From: Flavihumibacter soli | GTDB taxonomy: Bacteria > Bacteroidota > Bacteroidia > Sphingobacteriales > Sphingobacteriaceae | DNA: 64,000 nt | NCBI RefSeq assembly: GCF_010692725.1 | Contig: NZ_JAAFZB010000096.1 | Coordinates: 682,001-746,000, forward strand | Direction of reading: 5' to 3' | Shown: piece after piece, positions 55,590 to 63,010 of the stretch | Numbering within the stretch: the stretch's first letter is position 1 | Layout of the letters: every line of letters begins with the position of its first letter | The notes under the pieces: generated by a model | What the model saw: only the letters and a program-made list of their open reading frames with translations | Databases searched by the model: none | Told to the model about the DNA's origin: nothing | Made by a program: the position numbers and the translations under genes

Positions 55590-56372
55590 TTAAACGTAAA
55601 GTCTTCCCTCTTTTGAAACCGCCCATTCATCGAAGTTTTGTTTCTCCCAGGGGAGGCCCTTATCGTAATTATAAGGCCAGGGATAGTGTGATCCACTCTT
55701 CTCTTTGGATAAAATAAAATTGAGGTTACAAATCTTAACACCAGGGTTCCCGGAATGCAATTCAAAATCCCCAACATTCTTGTTTATTACTGAATTAGCC
55801 CCAACCAAACTCTGTTTTCCAATTTTTACACCTGGTAGAATCACAGATGCAGCAGCTATCTGAGAAAAGTCGCCAACAGAGACACCTACTAAATAGTTTG
55901 AAGGAGGATGAGGGTCATTTGCAAAAACCACGAATGGATAGATAAAAACAAAATTGCCAAATATACATTTGGCGGAAACTTGCACATGACTATTGAGTCT
56001 GCAATAGTCACCAAAAACGGCATTGCCCTGGATATCTGACAAGGTTCCTACCACACATCTCTTTCCGAATACTGTGTTTTCTCTGATAGAAACCATGTTA
56101 CCTGTTTGAAAATATTCGCCAAACTGGCTTCCCGCATATAAAATACTGCCACTCCGTACTAATGAGTTAGCTCCGATAAGAGTCTGAGGGTTTTCGTAAT
56201 TTTCATTATTGTAGGAATCATCAGATGGTTCACCTATAATGCAATTCTCACAAATAATTGAATTATCGCCAATCACTACATTGTCATGTATAAATGCATT
56301 CTGGCCAATGCGTACATTGTTACCAATTCTGGCAGATTTACTAACTGAAAATTTTCCTTGAAACCGTTGCAT
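55590..56372 (-). CDS. Hexapeptide-repeat acyltransferase
   Basis: A 260-residue left-handed beta-helix protein. Repeats of the [LIV]-G-x4 type run from about residue 10 to 205 (ARIGNNVRIGQNAFIHDNVV, ENTVFGKRCVVGTLSDIQGN, VILPGVKIGKQSLVGANSVI). The C-terminal 50 residues (HYPWPYNYDKGLPW) are an extra tail. It resembles nucleotide-sugar N-acyltransferases of the VioB/WlbB class. It lies 10 bases behind the AMP-ligase gene and is a natural candidate for the acyl-transfer step of the ACP module. Confidence 0.88.
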   Translation of the reverse strand: MQRFQGKFSVSKSARIGNNVRIGQNAFIHDNVVIGDNSIICENCIIGEPSDDSYNNENYENPQTLIGANSLVRSGSILYAGSQFGEYFQTGNMVSIRENTVFGKRCVVGTLSDIQGNAVFGDYCRLNSHVQVSAKCIFGNFVFIYPFVVFANDPHPPSNYLVGVSVGDFSQIAAASVILPGVKIGKQSLVGANSVINKNVGDFELHSGNPGVKICNLNFILSKEKSGSHYPWPYNYDKGLPWEKQNFDEWAVSKEGRLYV

Positions 56373-56382
56373 GCTGGAACTT

Positions 56383-57855
56383 CTATCGACCTACCGAAAC
56401 ATTTTTAATTTTCTTTCCTGACGTATTTACATTAAGTGAATTTTCGAAGCAGATCACCTGAGGAATTTTAAAAGATGAAAGATTTTTGTTGCAGGCTTTG
56501 AGAATCTCGTCCTTGGCATTTAGTTCATCCGACCCCGCTTTAAGTACTACACTTGCTTTTATCCCTTCGCCTAATATTTCATCATAAATACCCTCAACGG
56601 TACAATCTACTGTTTGCTGAACAGTCAATATAACTTCTTCGATTTCCTTCGGACTTACACGTCGGCCTCCTACCTTAATAATTTCCTTTTTCCGACCCAC
56701 CAGGAATATAAATCCATCTTCGTCTCTCATCGCCAGGTCTCCGGTCATTAGCCACCCATTCATCAGTACTTCCCCGGTTGCATCAGGATCGCCGTAATAG
56801 CCTTTCATTATATTATCACCCTTTGCAGCTATTTCCCCCACCTCTCCGACTTTTACCTCACAGAGTTGGTCATCTACAATAGCCAAAGTCACACCTGGTA
56901 TTTCTTTGCCTATTGACCCCAATTTTGCATGCAACATCTCAGATGGTAAATAAGCAAGCCGCGCTGTAGCTTCCGTCTGGCCGTACATAACAACAAATGC
57001 TATATCCGGGAATGCTTCCTTAAACTCTTTAATAAAAACATCGTGAAGCTTCCCTCCTGCCTGAGTAACATATCTCAGATGTGGAAAATCAGTTTTAGTA
57101 AACGTTAGAAATTTTCTTAACAAAATTTGGAAATGACTAGGCACTCCTGCAAAGCCTGTACAATTGAAATTCTTCAAGTCCTTAATAACTGATGCCAGAA
57201 AAATAAAGTTATTAATTAGAACAAGTGATCCGCCAACCTTCAAATGGGTATGAAGTAAGGATAATCCGTAACAATAATGGAATGGCAGCACCACACCCAT
57301 AGTATCGGTGGCGGTAAGGTTCAGGTATTTAACAATGGATTCGGTGTTGCTGGTTAAATTTAAATGACTAAGCATCACTCCTTTCGGGCGATCTGTTGAT
57401 CCTGATGTGAATAGTACTAATGCTGTCCGGTCATTATCAAAATTATCATTGAAAAGATCCTCCGGTAGATCCTGAATTGCCAATAGATTATCGACGAATG
57501 AGTTTTGAATAAAGTGAATTTCGGGATTTTTTATGAGCTGGGTCTTATCTTCCACAAATACCGTTTTGCATCCCGTGCTATTCACTATATAGTCAAAATT
57601 AGATTGCTCTATTGAGGGACTTATAGGAATACAAGTATTTCCTGATTTAAGGATTGCCAGGTAGGTGACAACAAAAAATACAGAGTTCTGGCTCACTAAT
57701 ATGATATTCTGCCTTTCGCCTACATTGATTTTTAAATAGGCCGCTATCTTTAAACTAGCTATAAAAAGTTGATTGAAAGAAATTCCAGCTGAACCTAGAA
57801 CAAAGTCTTTGGACAAATTTTTAGAATCGCTGAAAAAAAAATCGAACGCATTCAT
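56383..57855 (-). CDS. AMP-forming acyl ligase (ANL superfamily)
   Basis: A 490-residue adenylating enzyme. Motifs in order: VLFTSGSTDRPKGVMLSH (P-loop near 150; the usual Gly after SGST is Asp), VVMYGQTEATARL, LMTGDLAMRDEDGFIFLVGR, KKEIIKVGGRRVSPKEIE, and the catalytic C-terminal lysine in NTSGKKIKN. It would activate a carboxylic acid as the adenylate and load it onto CoA or the ACP encoded three genes upstream. It lies 3 bases behind the NAD-synthase-like gene. The acid is not predictable from sequence. Confidence 0.9.
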   Translation of the reverse strand: MNAFDFFFSDSKNLSKDFVLGSAGISFNQLFIASLKIAAYLKINVGERQNIILVSQNSVFFVVTYLAILKSGNTCIPISPSIEQSNFDYIVNSTGCKTVFVEDKTQLIKNPEIHFIQNSFVDNLLAIQDLPEDLFNDNFDNDRTALVLFTSGSTDRPKGVMLSHLNLTSNTESIVKYLNLTATDTMGVVLPFHYCYGLSLLHTHLKVGGSLVLINNFIFLASVIKDLKNFNCTGFAGVPSHFQILLRKFLTFTKTDFPHLRYVTQAGGKLHDVFIKEFKEAFPDIAFVVMYGQTEATARLAYLPSEMLHAKLGSIGKEIPGVTLAIVDDQLCEVKVGEVGEIAAKGDNIMKGYYGDPDATGEVLMNGWLMTGDLAMRDEDGFIFLVGRKKEIIKVGGRRVSPKEIEEVILTVQQTVDCTVEGIYDEILGEGIKASVVLKAGSDELNAKDEILKACNKNLSSFKIPQVICFENSLNVNTSGKKIKNVSVGR

Positions 57856-57858
57856 AAC

Positions 57859-58851
57859 TTACATGTTATGATCATAAAATATGGGGGGCATTCTTAAGTA
57901 ATCAGTAGTTTTTCTCTTACGTTCAAAACTGTTATAGATGTTTCTAATCTCGTCCGTCGACTTATCCAGTTCATGGGCAAGTTCTTCAGGCGGACATTTA
58001 TTTTCCCAGCCATGCCAGATCAGATCCATAGTTTCAAACGGCAACTGATAAAAAAATTCTTCTTGCGTTTGCTCGGCCGTATAAGTATCTGTAGTAGGAG
58101 TTCTCTGAATAATCTCGTCCGGTATTCCCAGAAATTCCGCCAGTTGATATACCTGGGTTTTGTACAAACCTCCAATAGGCATAACATCCGCGCCTCCATC
58201 ACCATATTTGACAAAAAAACCCTGGTCAACTTCCGCCTTATTAGGCGTTCCGATTACCGCGTAATGAAGTCTTTCCGCATGATAATACAGCATTGACATT
58301 CGGCTTCGTTGCTTAAAATTAGTTGATGCTACAATTTGCAAGTATTCACTGACGGGAAGGAGTTTACTGTGCTTTTTTCCATCGGCTGAAATTATCATTA
58401 CGGAAAATACAGATGGTATTGCTTTCCCAATATTTTGATTAATTACGATCTTAGCTTTATCTGTCGCCGGATTGAAAGAGGGAAATACTCTTGAGATTGC
58501 CTCATCACGGCGTTTATAACAACCGAACCCTTGTAGCGCTTCAGTAAGATCCTCAACAAGAGCCTTAACACCAAATGTTTTTGCCAATTCATTGCCTAAT
58601 CTTAGACTATCAGGACTCGAATCCCTTTCCGGAAGCATTATTGCTACAACATTTTTAGCTCCAAAGGCCCTCACAGCCAATGCTAATGTTACCGACGAAT
58701 CAATTCCTCCACTTATTCCGACTACAGCACCTCTACGATTGAGTTGATAGATCACATCGTTGCGGAGTTTGTCAGTAAGTTTATCGCAAAGACTTTCAAC
58801 ATCTTCAATGCGTAATCTTTCCAGTGAATGAAGTTTGGTTTTTGATTCCAT
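57859..58851 (-). CDS. NAD-synthase-like ATP-pyrophosphatase (NadE family)
   Basis: A 330-residue ammonia-dependent enzyme of the N-type ATP pyrophosphatase fold. The PP-loop is SGGIDSS at residues 47-53, with a GTPNKAE motif and VDQGFFVKYGDGGADVMPIG, as in NadE. It lacks a glutaminase domain. The C-terminal tail (RKRKTTDYLRMPP) is of the kind seen in NadE-like proteins of secondary loci. Location between an AsnB gene and an acyl ligase gene suggests a pathway role, using ammonia to amidate an activated acid, though ordinary NAD synthesis cannot be excluded. Confidence 0.82.
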   Translation of the reverse strand: MESKTKLHSLERLRIEDVESLCDKLTDKLRNDVIYQLNRRGAVVGISGGIDSSVTLALAVRAFGAKNVVAIMLPERDSSPDSLRLGNELAKTFGVKALVEDLTEALQGFGCYKRRDEAISRVFPSFNPATDKAKIVINQNIGKAIPSVFSVMIISADGKKHSKLLPVSEYLQIVASTNFKQRSRMSMLYYHAERLHYAVIGTPNKAEVDQGFFVKYGDGGADVMPIGGLYKTQVYQLAEFLGIPDEIIQRTPTTDTYTAEQTQEEFFYQLPFETMDLIWHGWENKCPPEELAHELDKSTDEIRNIYNSFERKRKTTDYLRMPPIFYDHNM

Positions 58852-58873
58852 AATGCTTGTTTTTGAATTTTGG

Positions 58874-60853
58874 TTAATTATCCCGGATTACGCATATATC
58901 AAAATCGACTAAATCTGACTCCAACAAACTCCCCTTTGATTTTTTGGTAAAAAGGCTATGCAAAATTTGCGTCGATAAAATTCCGGTTATTGCCATATTG
59001 TCAATTTCCGATACCGTCTTCCCTGAGCATATCTTCCCAAGAAGCCTGGACACCGAATCAGGTTCAAATATTCCGGCAGAATTAACTTGCTCCCGGCTAA
59101 GCATTTCATGAACATAGGAAGGAGCCTTGTTTGAGAAAAAGCTTTCCAAGACAGGAGCCCGATAAGGCTGCTTTGTCCTGTTTATAATAGGCTCCGGAAG
59201 CTTTCCACTCATCATTTTTTTTAAGAGAACCTTTTCGTTCAACCCCTGCAACTTATGCTCCGAAGATAGTTTCATACAAAATTCTATTACCCGGTAATCC
59301 AAAAAGGGGTATCTGCCTTCGACTGAGTTCGCCATAGCCATGCGATCGCCCTGTGAAGACAATAAATAGCCTGACATAAAAAGATTTACTTCAAGCCATT
59401 GGGCACGCTTCAACAACTTAATGTCCTGAAATTTCACCCTGACCTTATCCTCCATTTCGCGGATCGGGTCATACGAAGAAATTGCCTGTTTAAGATCCTC
59501 CGAAAAGTAGTTTTTAATCCTTGAGGTATTATTCCATCTTAACAAGTGTGAATAGACGGGCGAGGCGGTTTCGTTTAATTTATATCCATAAAACATCTTC
59601 AATGCTGTCATATTAGCATTGTCCATTTGAGGTAAATAAGAATACAGTTTTTTCAACAGCAAGGGTCTCAACTTAGATGCGGGTTGCCTGGACCAGAATT
59701 CCCGGATTATTGTCTCTTTGAATATATCATACCCCCCTAACAACTCATCTGCTCCTTCCCCGGTTAGCACAACCTTAAACTTGTTACCATTGACCACTTT
59801 CGATAATAAATACATCGGGCATGGAGCTGTTCTTAACAGTGGGATTTCTGAATGCCATACAACATCAGAAAAAGTATTAGCAATTTCATTCGAACAACAT
59901 TTCATATAGGTATGATCTGTTTTCAAATAGTTGACTGCGATACTTTGATATGCCGTCTCATCAAATTCCTTATCTGCAAAACCAATAGAAAATGTTCGAA
60001 GATTGTCGGGCGAAATATCCCGGATTAAAGAAGTAATAACACTTGAATCAATTCCGCCGCTTAAGTAGGCCCCTACAGGAACATCAGCCCGTAGTCTGAT
60101 TCTTACCGCGTCCGTTAAAAGATCTCTAAACTCCGGAATTATAGATGAAACACTTCTTTTATCAATTCCTTCGGAGGGAATCAATGGAAGTTCCCAGTAG
60201 CATGTTGCTAAAATTCCTTTGGAGTTTACAGTTAAGAAATGCCCTGGTGGCACTTCGAAGATATTTTCGAATGCTGTTTTTGGACTAATCGTTGTCCACA
60301 GAGTAAAGACTTGTGATAACGATTCCGGACAAATTTTAAATTCAACTCCCGGAAACTCTGACAAAGCTTTTATTTCGGAACCAAAAACGAAAAAGCCATT
60401 GATTCTTGTATAAAATATTGGCCGGATGCCGACCCGGTCCCTGGCAATAAATAATTCGTTTTTCTTTTCATCCCAAATAGCGATCGCGAACTGGCCGTTA
60501 AGTTTTTGTAAAAATCCGGAGCCATACTCCTCATATAAGTGCAGAATTACTTCGGTATCACTATTTGTTTTAAAAACGTGACCTTTTCGTTGCAATTCCC
60601 GCCTCAGTTCAACATAATTAAATATCTCCCCGTTAAAAACGATCCATAAAGAGTCATCCTGATTTGACAAAGGCATTCCGCCGCTCGCTACATCGATAAT
60701 ACTAAGTCGAACACTACCAATACCAACCGCTTTGTTCAAATAAATGCCACTTTGATCGGGACCTCTATGCTTAATCCTTGTCAGCATTCGCTTTAAGACA
60801 CTGATAGACGCTTCCTTTTCAAGCCGTGGATAAAATCCCGCAATTCCGCACAT
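58874..60853 (-). CDS. Asparagine-synthase-like glutamine amidotransferase, first copy
   Basis: A 659-residue enzyme with the N-terminal glutaminase domain MCGIAGFYP (Cys2), KHRGPDQSGIYL and FNGEIFNYVELR, and the synthase domain with PP-loop GAYLSGGIDSSVITSLI and LTGEGADELLGGYDIF. It is paralogous to, but clearly different from, the copy at 36817. It starts one base after the ACP stop codon, a spacing that argues for a joint function with the ACP. The possible acceptor is an ACP-bound acid or a sugar. Confidence 0.9.
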   Translation of the reverse strand: MCGIAGFYPRLEKEASISVLKRMLTRIKHRGPDQSGIYLNKAVGIGSVRLSIIDVASGGMPLSNQDDSLWIVFNGEIFNYVELRRELQRKGHVFKTNSDTEVILHLYEEYGSGFLQKLNGQFAIAIWDEKKNELFIARDRVGIRPIFYTRINGFFVFGSEIKALSEFPGVEFKICPESLSQVFTLWTTISPKTAFENIFEVPPGHFLTVNSKGILATCYWELPLIPSEGIDKRSVSSIIPEFRDLLTDAVRIRLRADVPVGAYLSGGIDSSVITSLIRDISPDNLRTFSIGFADKEFDETAYQSIAVNYLKTDHTYMKCCSNEIANTFSDVVWHSEIPLLRTAPCPMYLLSKVVNGNKFKVVLTGEGADELLGGYDIFKETIIREFWSRQPASKLRPLLLKKLYSYLPQMDNANMTALKMFYGYKLNETASPVYSHLLRWNNTSRIKNYFSEDLKQAISSYDPIREMEDKVRVKFQDIKLLKRAQWLEVNLFMSGYLLSSQGDRMAMANSVEGRYPFLDYRVIEFCMKLSSEHKLQGLNEKVLLKKMMSGKLPEPIINRTKQPYRAPVLESFFSNKAPSYVHEMLSREQVNSAGIFEPDSVSRLLGKICSGKTVSEIDNMAITGILSTQILHSLFTKKSKGSLLESDLVDFDICVIRDN

Positions 60854-60854
60854 A

Positions 60855-61130
60855 TTACAAGGGCATTTGCTCGGCTGGCAAGGACTTTTTCTCTTCTAAC
60901 TTTCCGGCAACGAAGGACGCTATGGCGTTGACCGATTCGAAATTTTCTTTGATCAGTTCCTGATCATTCACTACTACTTTAAATTCATCATTAAGGAACT
61001 GCACCAAATAAAGTAATCCCATAGAATCCAAAAGCCCTTGATCAAAAATTAAAGTATCATCCGAAAGTTTATCCGGATCGCACATGGATTCCTCAATAAG
61101 GTATTGTCTTACTTTTTCAAAGATTTTCAT
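60855..61130 (-). CDS. Acyl carrier protein
   Basis: A 91-residue acidic helical protein with the phosphopantetheine attachment serine Ser36 in GLLDSMGLLYLV and the downstream VNDQELIKENFESVNAI helix. It is a dedicated ACP rather than the fatty-acid AcpP, which has a different surrounding and a DSL motif. It carries the acid activated by the AMP ligase, I infer. It lies 17 bases behind the second cupin gene and overlaps no other gene. Confidence 0.9.
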   Translation of the reverse strand: MKIFEKVRQYLIEESMCDPDKLSDDTLIFDQGLLDSMGLLYLVQFLNDEFKVVVNDQELIKENFESVNAIASFVAGKLEEKKSLPAEQMPL

Positions 61131-61147
61131 AATAGCTCATTTAAATT

Positions 61148-61597
61148 TCAATTTGTACTTCCCGATAAACTGGATATCCCTACCATTAAGTTCATTGCCA
61201 GAAATTCATCATAATCCCTTATGTAGTCATTCGGGTCATAACTATGTGAAGTTAGAACCAGGCAAATGGAACCAGATGAAAAATTAATTTCAGATGCCCA
61301 TATCCCTGGTGGAATATGAAGACCGTAAAACGGCCGATTAAGCTGAATGATTCGCTCAGTCCTACCATCATTCAATAGCACCTCAAAACTACCGCTAGCT
61401 GCAACTAAAAATTGATGACATTCCTTATGAGCATGAGCTCCCCTTGATTCTCCAGCAGGAATATCGTATAAATAAAAAACTCTCTTGATATCAAATGGTA
61501 GTTCCTGATTACAGGTTAACGATGTGATATTTCCAGACCGATTTTTTATTTGCTTGAGCCTGATGATGTCGCAATCATACACTGCGGTTGCTTCCAT
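61148..61597 (-). CDS. FdtA/WxcM-like cupin (sugar 3,4-ketoisomerase family), second of tandem
   Basis: A 149-residue cupin. The active-site region reads YLYDIPAGESRGAHAHKE, with the histidine pair His55 and His57 kept as in the FdtA/QdtA ketoisomerases, followed by LNRPFYGLHIPPGIW, NFSSGSICLVL and DPNDYIRDYDEFL. Characterised relatives turn TDP-4-keto-6-deoxyglucose into the 3-keto isomer. It overlaps the first cupin gene by 23 bases. The catalytic residues are present, so it is likely active. Confidence 0.9.
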   Translation of the reverse strand: MEATAVYDCDIIRLKQIKNRSGNITSLTCNQELPFDIKRVFYLYDIPAGESRGAHAHKECHQFLVAASGSFEVLLNDGRTERIIQLNRPFYGLHIPPGIWASEINFSSGSICLVLTSHSYDPNDYIRDYDEFLAMNLMVGISSLSGSTN

Positions 61598-62036
61598 TTT
61601 TATTCGCTTTTAAGGTTAAAAAATGATCATAATCGCGTATATAGTCGTTTTCGTCATATACAGTTGAGGAAAGAACTAAGGCTAAAGAATTTGTAGAAAA
61701 ATTTTCCAACTTTCTCCAAAGCATTTCCGGGACGTACAATCCGTAATAGGATCGGTTCAATGGAATTTTCCTTTCACTGAAACCATCATTTAGGCACACA
61801 TCAAAGCTTCCCGATAACGCTACTATCAACTCACAATTATTCTTAAAAGCATGACTCCCTCGTATCTCGCCTCCGGGCACATCATATATCCAGTAAGTCC
61901 TTTCAATTTTGAAGGGTACTGATGCGTTTTCCTCGAGAAAGGATAAATTTCCGCGAGGATCCAGGATCTTAGGAAAATCAATGATTTTCACATTATCAAG
62001 CGTTGATCTACGAATTAAAGGATTGACGATCTCCAT
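61575..62036 (-). CDS. FdtA/WxcM-like cupin, first of tandem, with altered active site
   Basis: A 153-residue paralogue of the next gene. The domain is intact (YWIYDVPGGEIRGSHAFKNN, LNRSYYGLYVPEMLW, DENDYIRDYDHFL), but the motif HAHKE is changed to HAFKN, so the second histidine is a phenylalanine (Phe64; His62 is kept). This may leave it with a binding or different isomerase role, or make it an inactive partner in a heterodimer with the neighbouring copy. It is the first gene behind the antiterminator. Confidence 0.88.
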   Translation of the reverse strand: MEIVNPLIRRSTLDNVKIIDFPKILDPRGNLSFLEENASVPFKIERTYWIYDVPGGEIRGSHAFKNNCELIVALSGSFDVCLNDGFSERKIPLNRSYYGLYVPEMLWRKLENFSTNSLALVLSSTVYDENDYIRDYDHFLTLKANKNGSNRSV

Positions 62037-62096
62037 AACGATAGTTTTATTTTACTAGTTATCAGATGCAACTGTGGCAGTTTGGATGCTTTTTAT

Positions 62097-62588
62097 TTAA
62101 ATTACGATTACATCCTGCCTTTCAATTTCCGCCGTTAAGAAATAGCCTAAAGAAGGCAAATTGACCTTTACAGTATTTCGCTTAACTGAAATAATGATTC
62201 CTTGCATTTGCATTAATGGCCCACTAATAATTTTAACACGTTCGTTTACAAACAATTGCGCTTTTTCAAGGCGCACATTCCTGTGCGTATTTAAAAATTC
62301 CTTAATCAAATCGATCTCTTCATCCCGGATCACGGCCGGTTTGCCCAGCCAATACACCAGATTTAATATTCCGTCTACCTTTCGTAAGGCAGCCTGCTCT
62401 TTTGGGCTAACCCTTACAAATACATACGAGGTAAAAAGTGGTTCCTCAACAGTCTTTTTCCGGTCGCTCCACTGCTTTAAAACCTTATTTAGCGGGCAAT
62501 AATTTTCAATTCCCTCCCTGGTTAAAAGCTCAGCCACTTTTTTTTCCCATCGAGGCCTTGTGTAAACAGCGAACCATTTCAATTCCAT
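62097..62588 (-). CDS. NusG/RfaH-like transcription antiterminator (UpxY type)
   Basis: A 163-residue protein with the NusG N-terminal domain: LKWFAVYTRPRWEKKVAELL, YCPLNKVLKQWSDRKK, EEPLFTSYVFVRVSPKEQ. A short KOW-like C-terminal part follows (KIISGPLMQMQGIIISVKRN). In Bacteroides, UpxY proteins are the first genes of capsule operons and bind the 5' leader to let polymerase read through. As the first gene of this locus, it presumably does the same here. The ~420 bases upstream would contain the leader. Confidence 0.9.
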   Translation of the reverse strand: MELKWFAVYTRPRWEKKVAELLTREGIENYCPLNKVLKQWSDRKKTVEEPLFTSYVFVRVSPKEQAALRKVDGILNLVYWLGKPAVIRDEEIDLIKEFLNTHRNVRLEKAQLFVNERVKIISGPLMQMQGIIISVKRNTVKVNLPSLGYFLTAEIERQDVIVI

Positions 62589-63010
62589 TGCTATAATTCT
62601 TCAATTTTACCCGCATTCGTATACGGCTTCGCCTCTCTCAGTCCCAGGGGCAGAAAAAATAAACTACGGTATCACAAAAAAATAAGTAACAGCTAGTACG
62701 AGTATGACCTAATAAGAAAAGTGCAAATTTTTATAAGGAAGAGCAAGTCTGAAAATCCTATTAATAAAATTTAATAACTTCTATTAACTAATTTAAATAA
62801 ATTTTCGGTGAGCAGACTTTGAATTTCGCAATTGTGCAAACTGTGGCCCAGTTTACCATATTATATGATAAAGTGTGTAATAAGGTCCAAAAGTATATGG
62901 TGAAGGTGGGAATCACGCCTCAGAATGGTATTGAAATAATTACATCAGAACGCGAAATAGAGCCATTATGCTATGGGGACTATCTGAACTTTTAAAACAG
63001 TTTTAATGAC
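62589..63010. other. Intergenic region upstream of the antiterminator gene
   Basis: This 422-base gap is AT-rich and has to hold the promoter and leader of the polysaccharide operon on the minus strand, but I could not place an exact -7 box. A small plus-strand open frame at 62819-62995 is listed separately. A short inverted repeat TTAAAAC-A-GTTTTAA lies at about 62992-63006, near the end of the asparaginase gene. Confidence 0.5.
62819..62995 (+). CDS. Possible small protein, TTG start, unknown function
   Basis: A 58-codon frame with a TTG start six bases behind GGTGAG, which could be a ribosome-binding site. The translation includes TVAQFTILYDKVCNKVQKYM and ends LCYGDYLNF. No ATG lies near its 5' end (the first in-frame one is at 62897), and no family is recognised. 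The stretch has no stops for 58 codons in AT-rich DNA, which is only weak evidence. Confidence 0.25.
   Translation: MNFAIVQTVAQFTILYDKVCNKVQKYMVKVGITPQNGIEIITSEREIEPLCYGDYLNF

Noticed and set aside
28078-62588. Exosortase/PEP-CTERM type locus
   Set aside because: ACP, AMP ligase, AsnB and FemAB-like genes resemble such loci, but no exosortase gene and no PEP-CTERM protein are seen.
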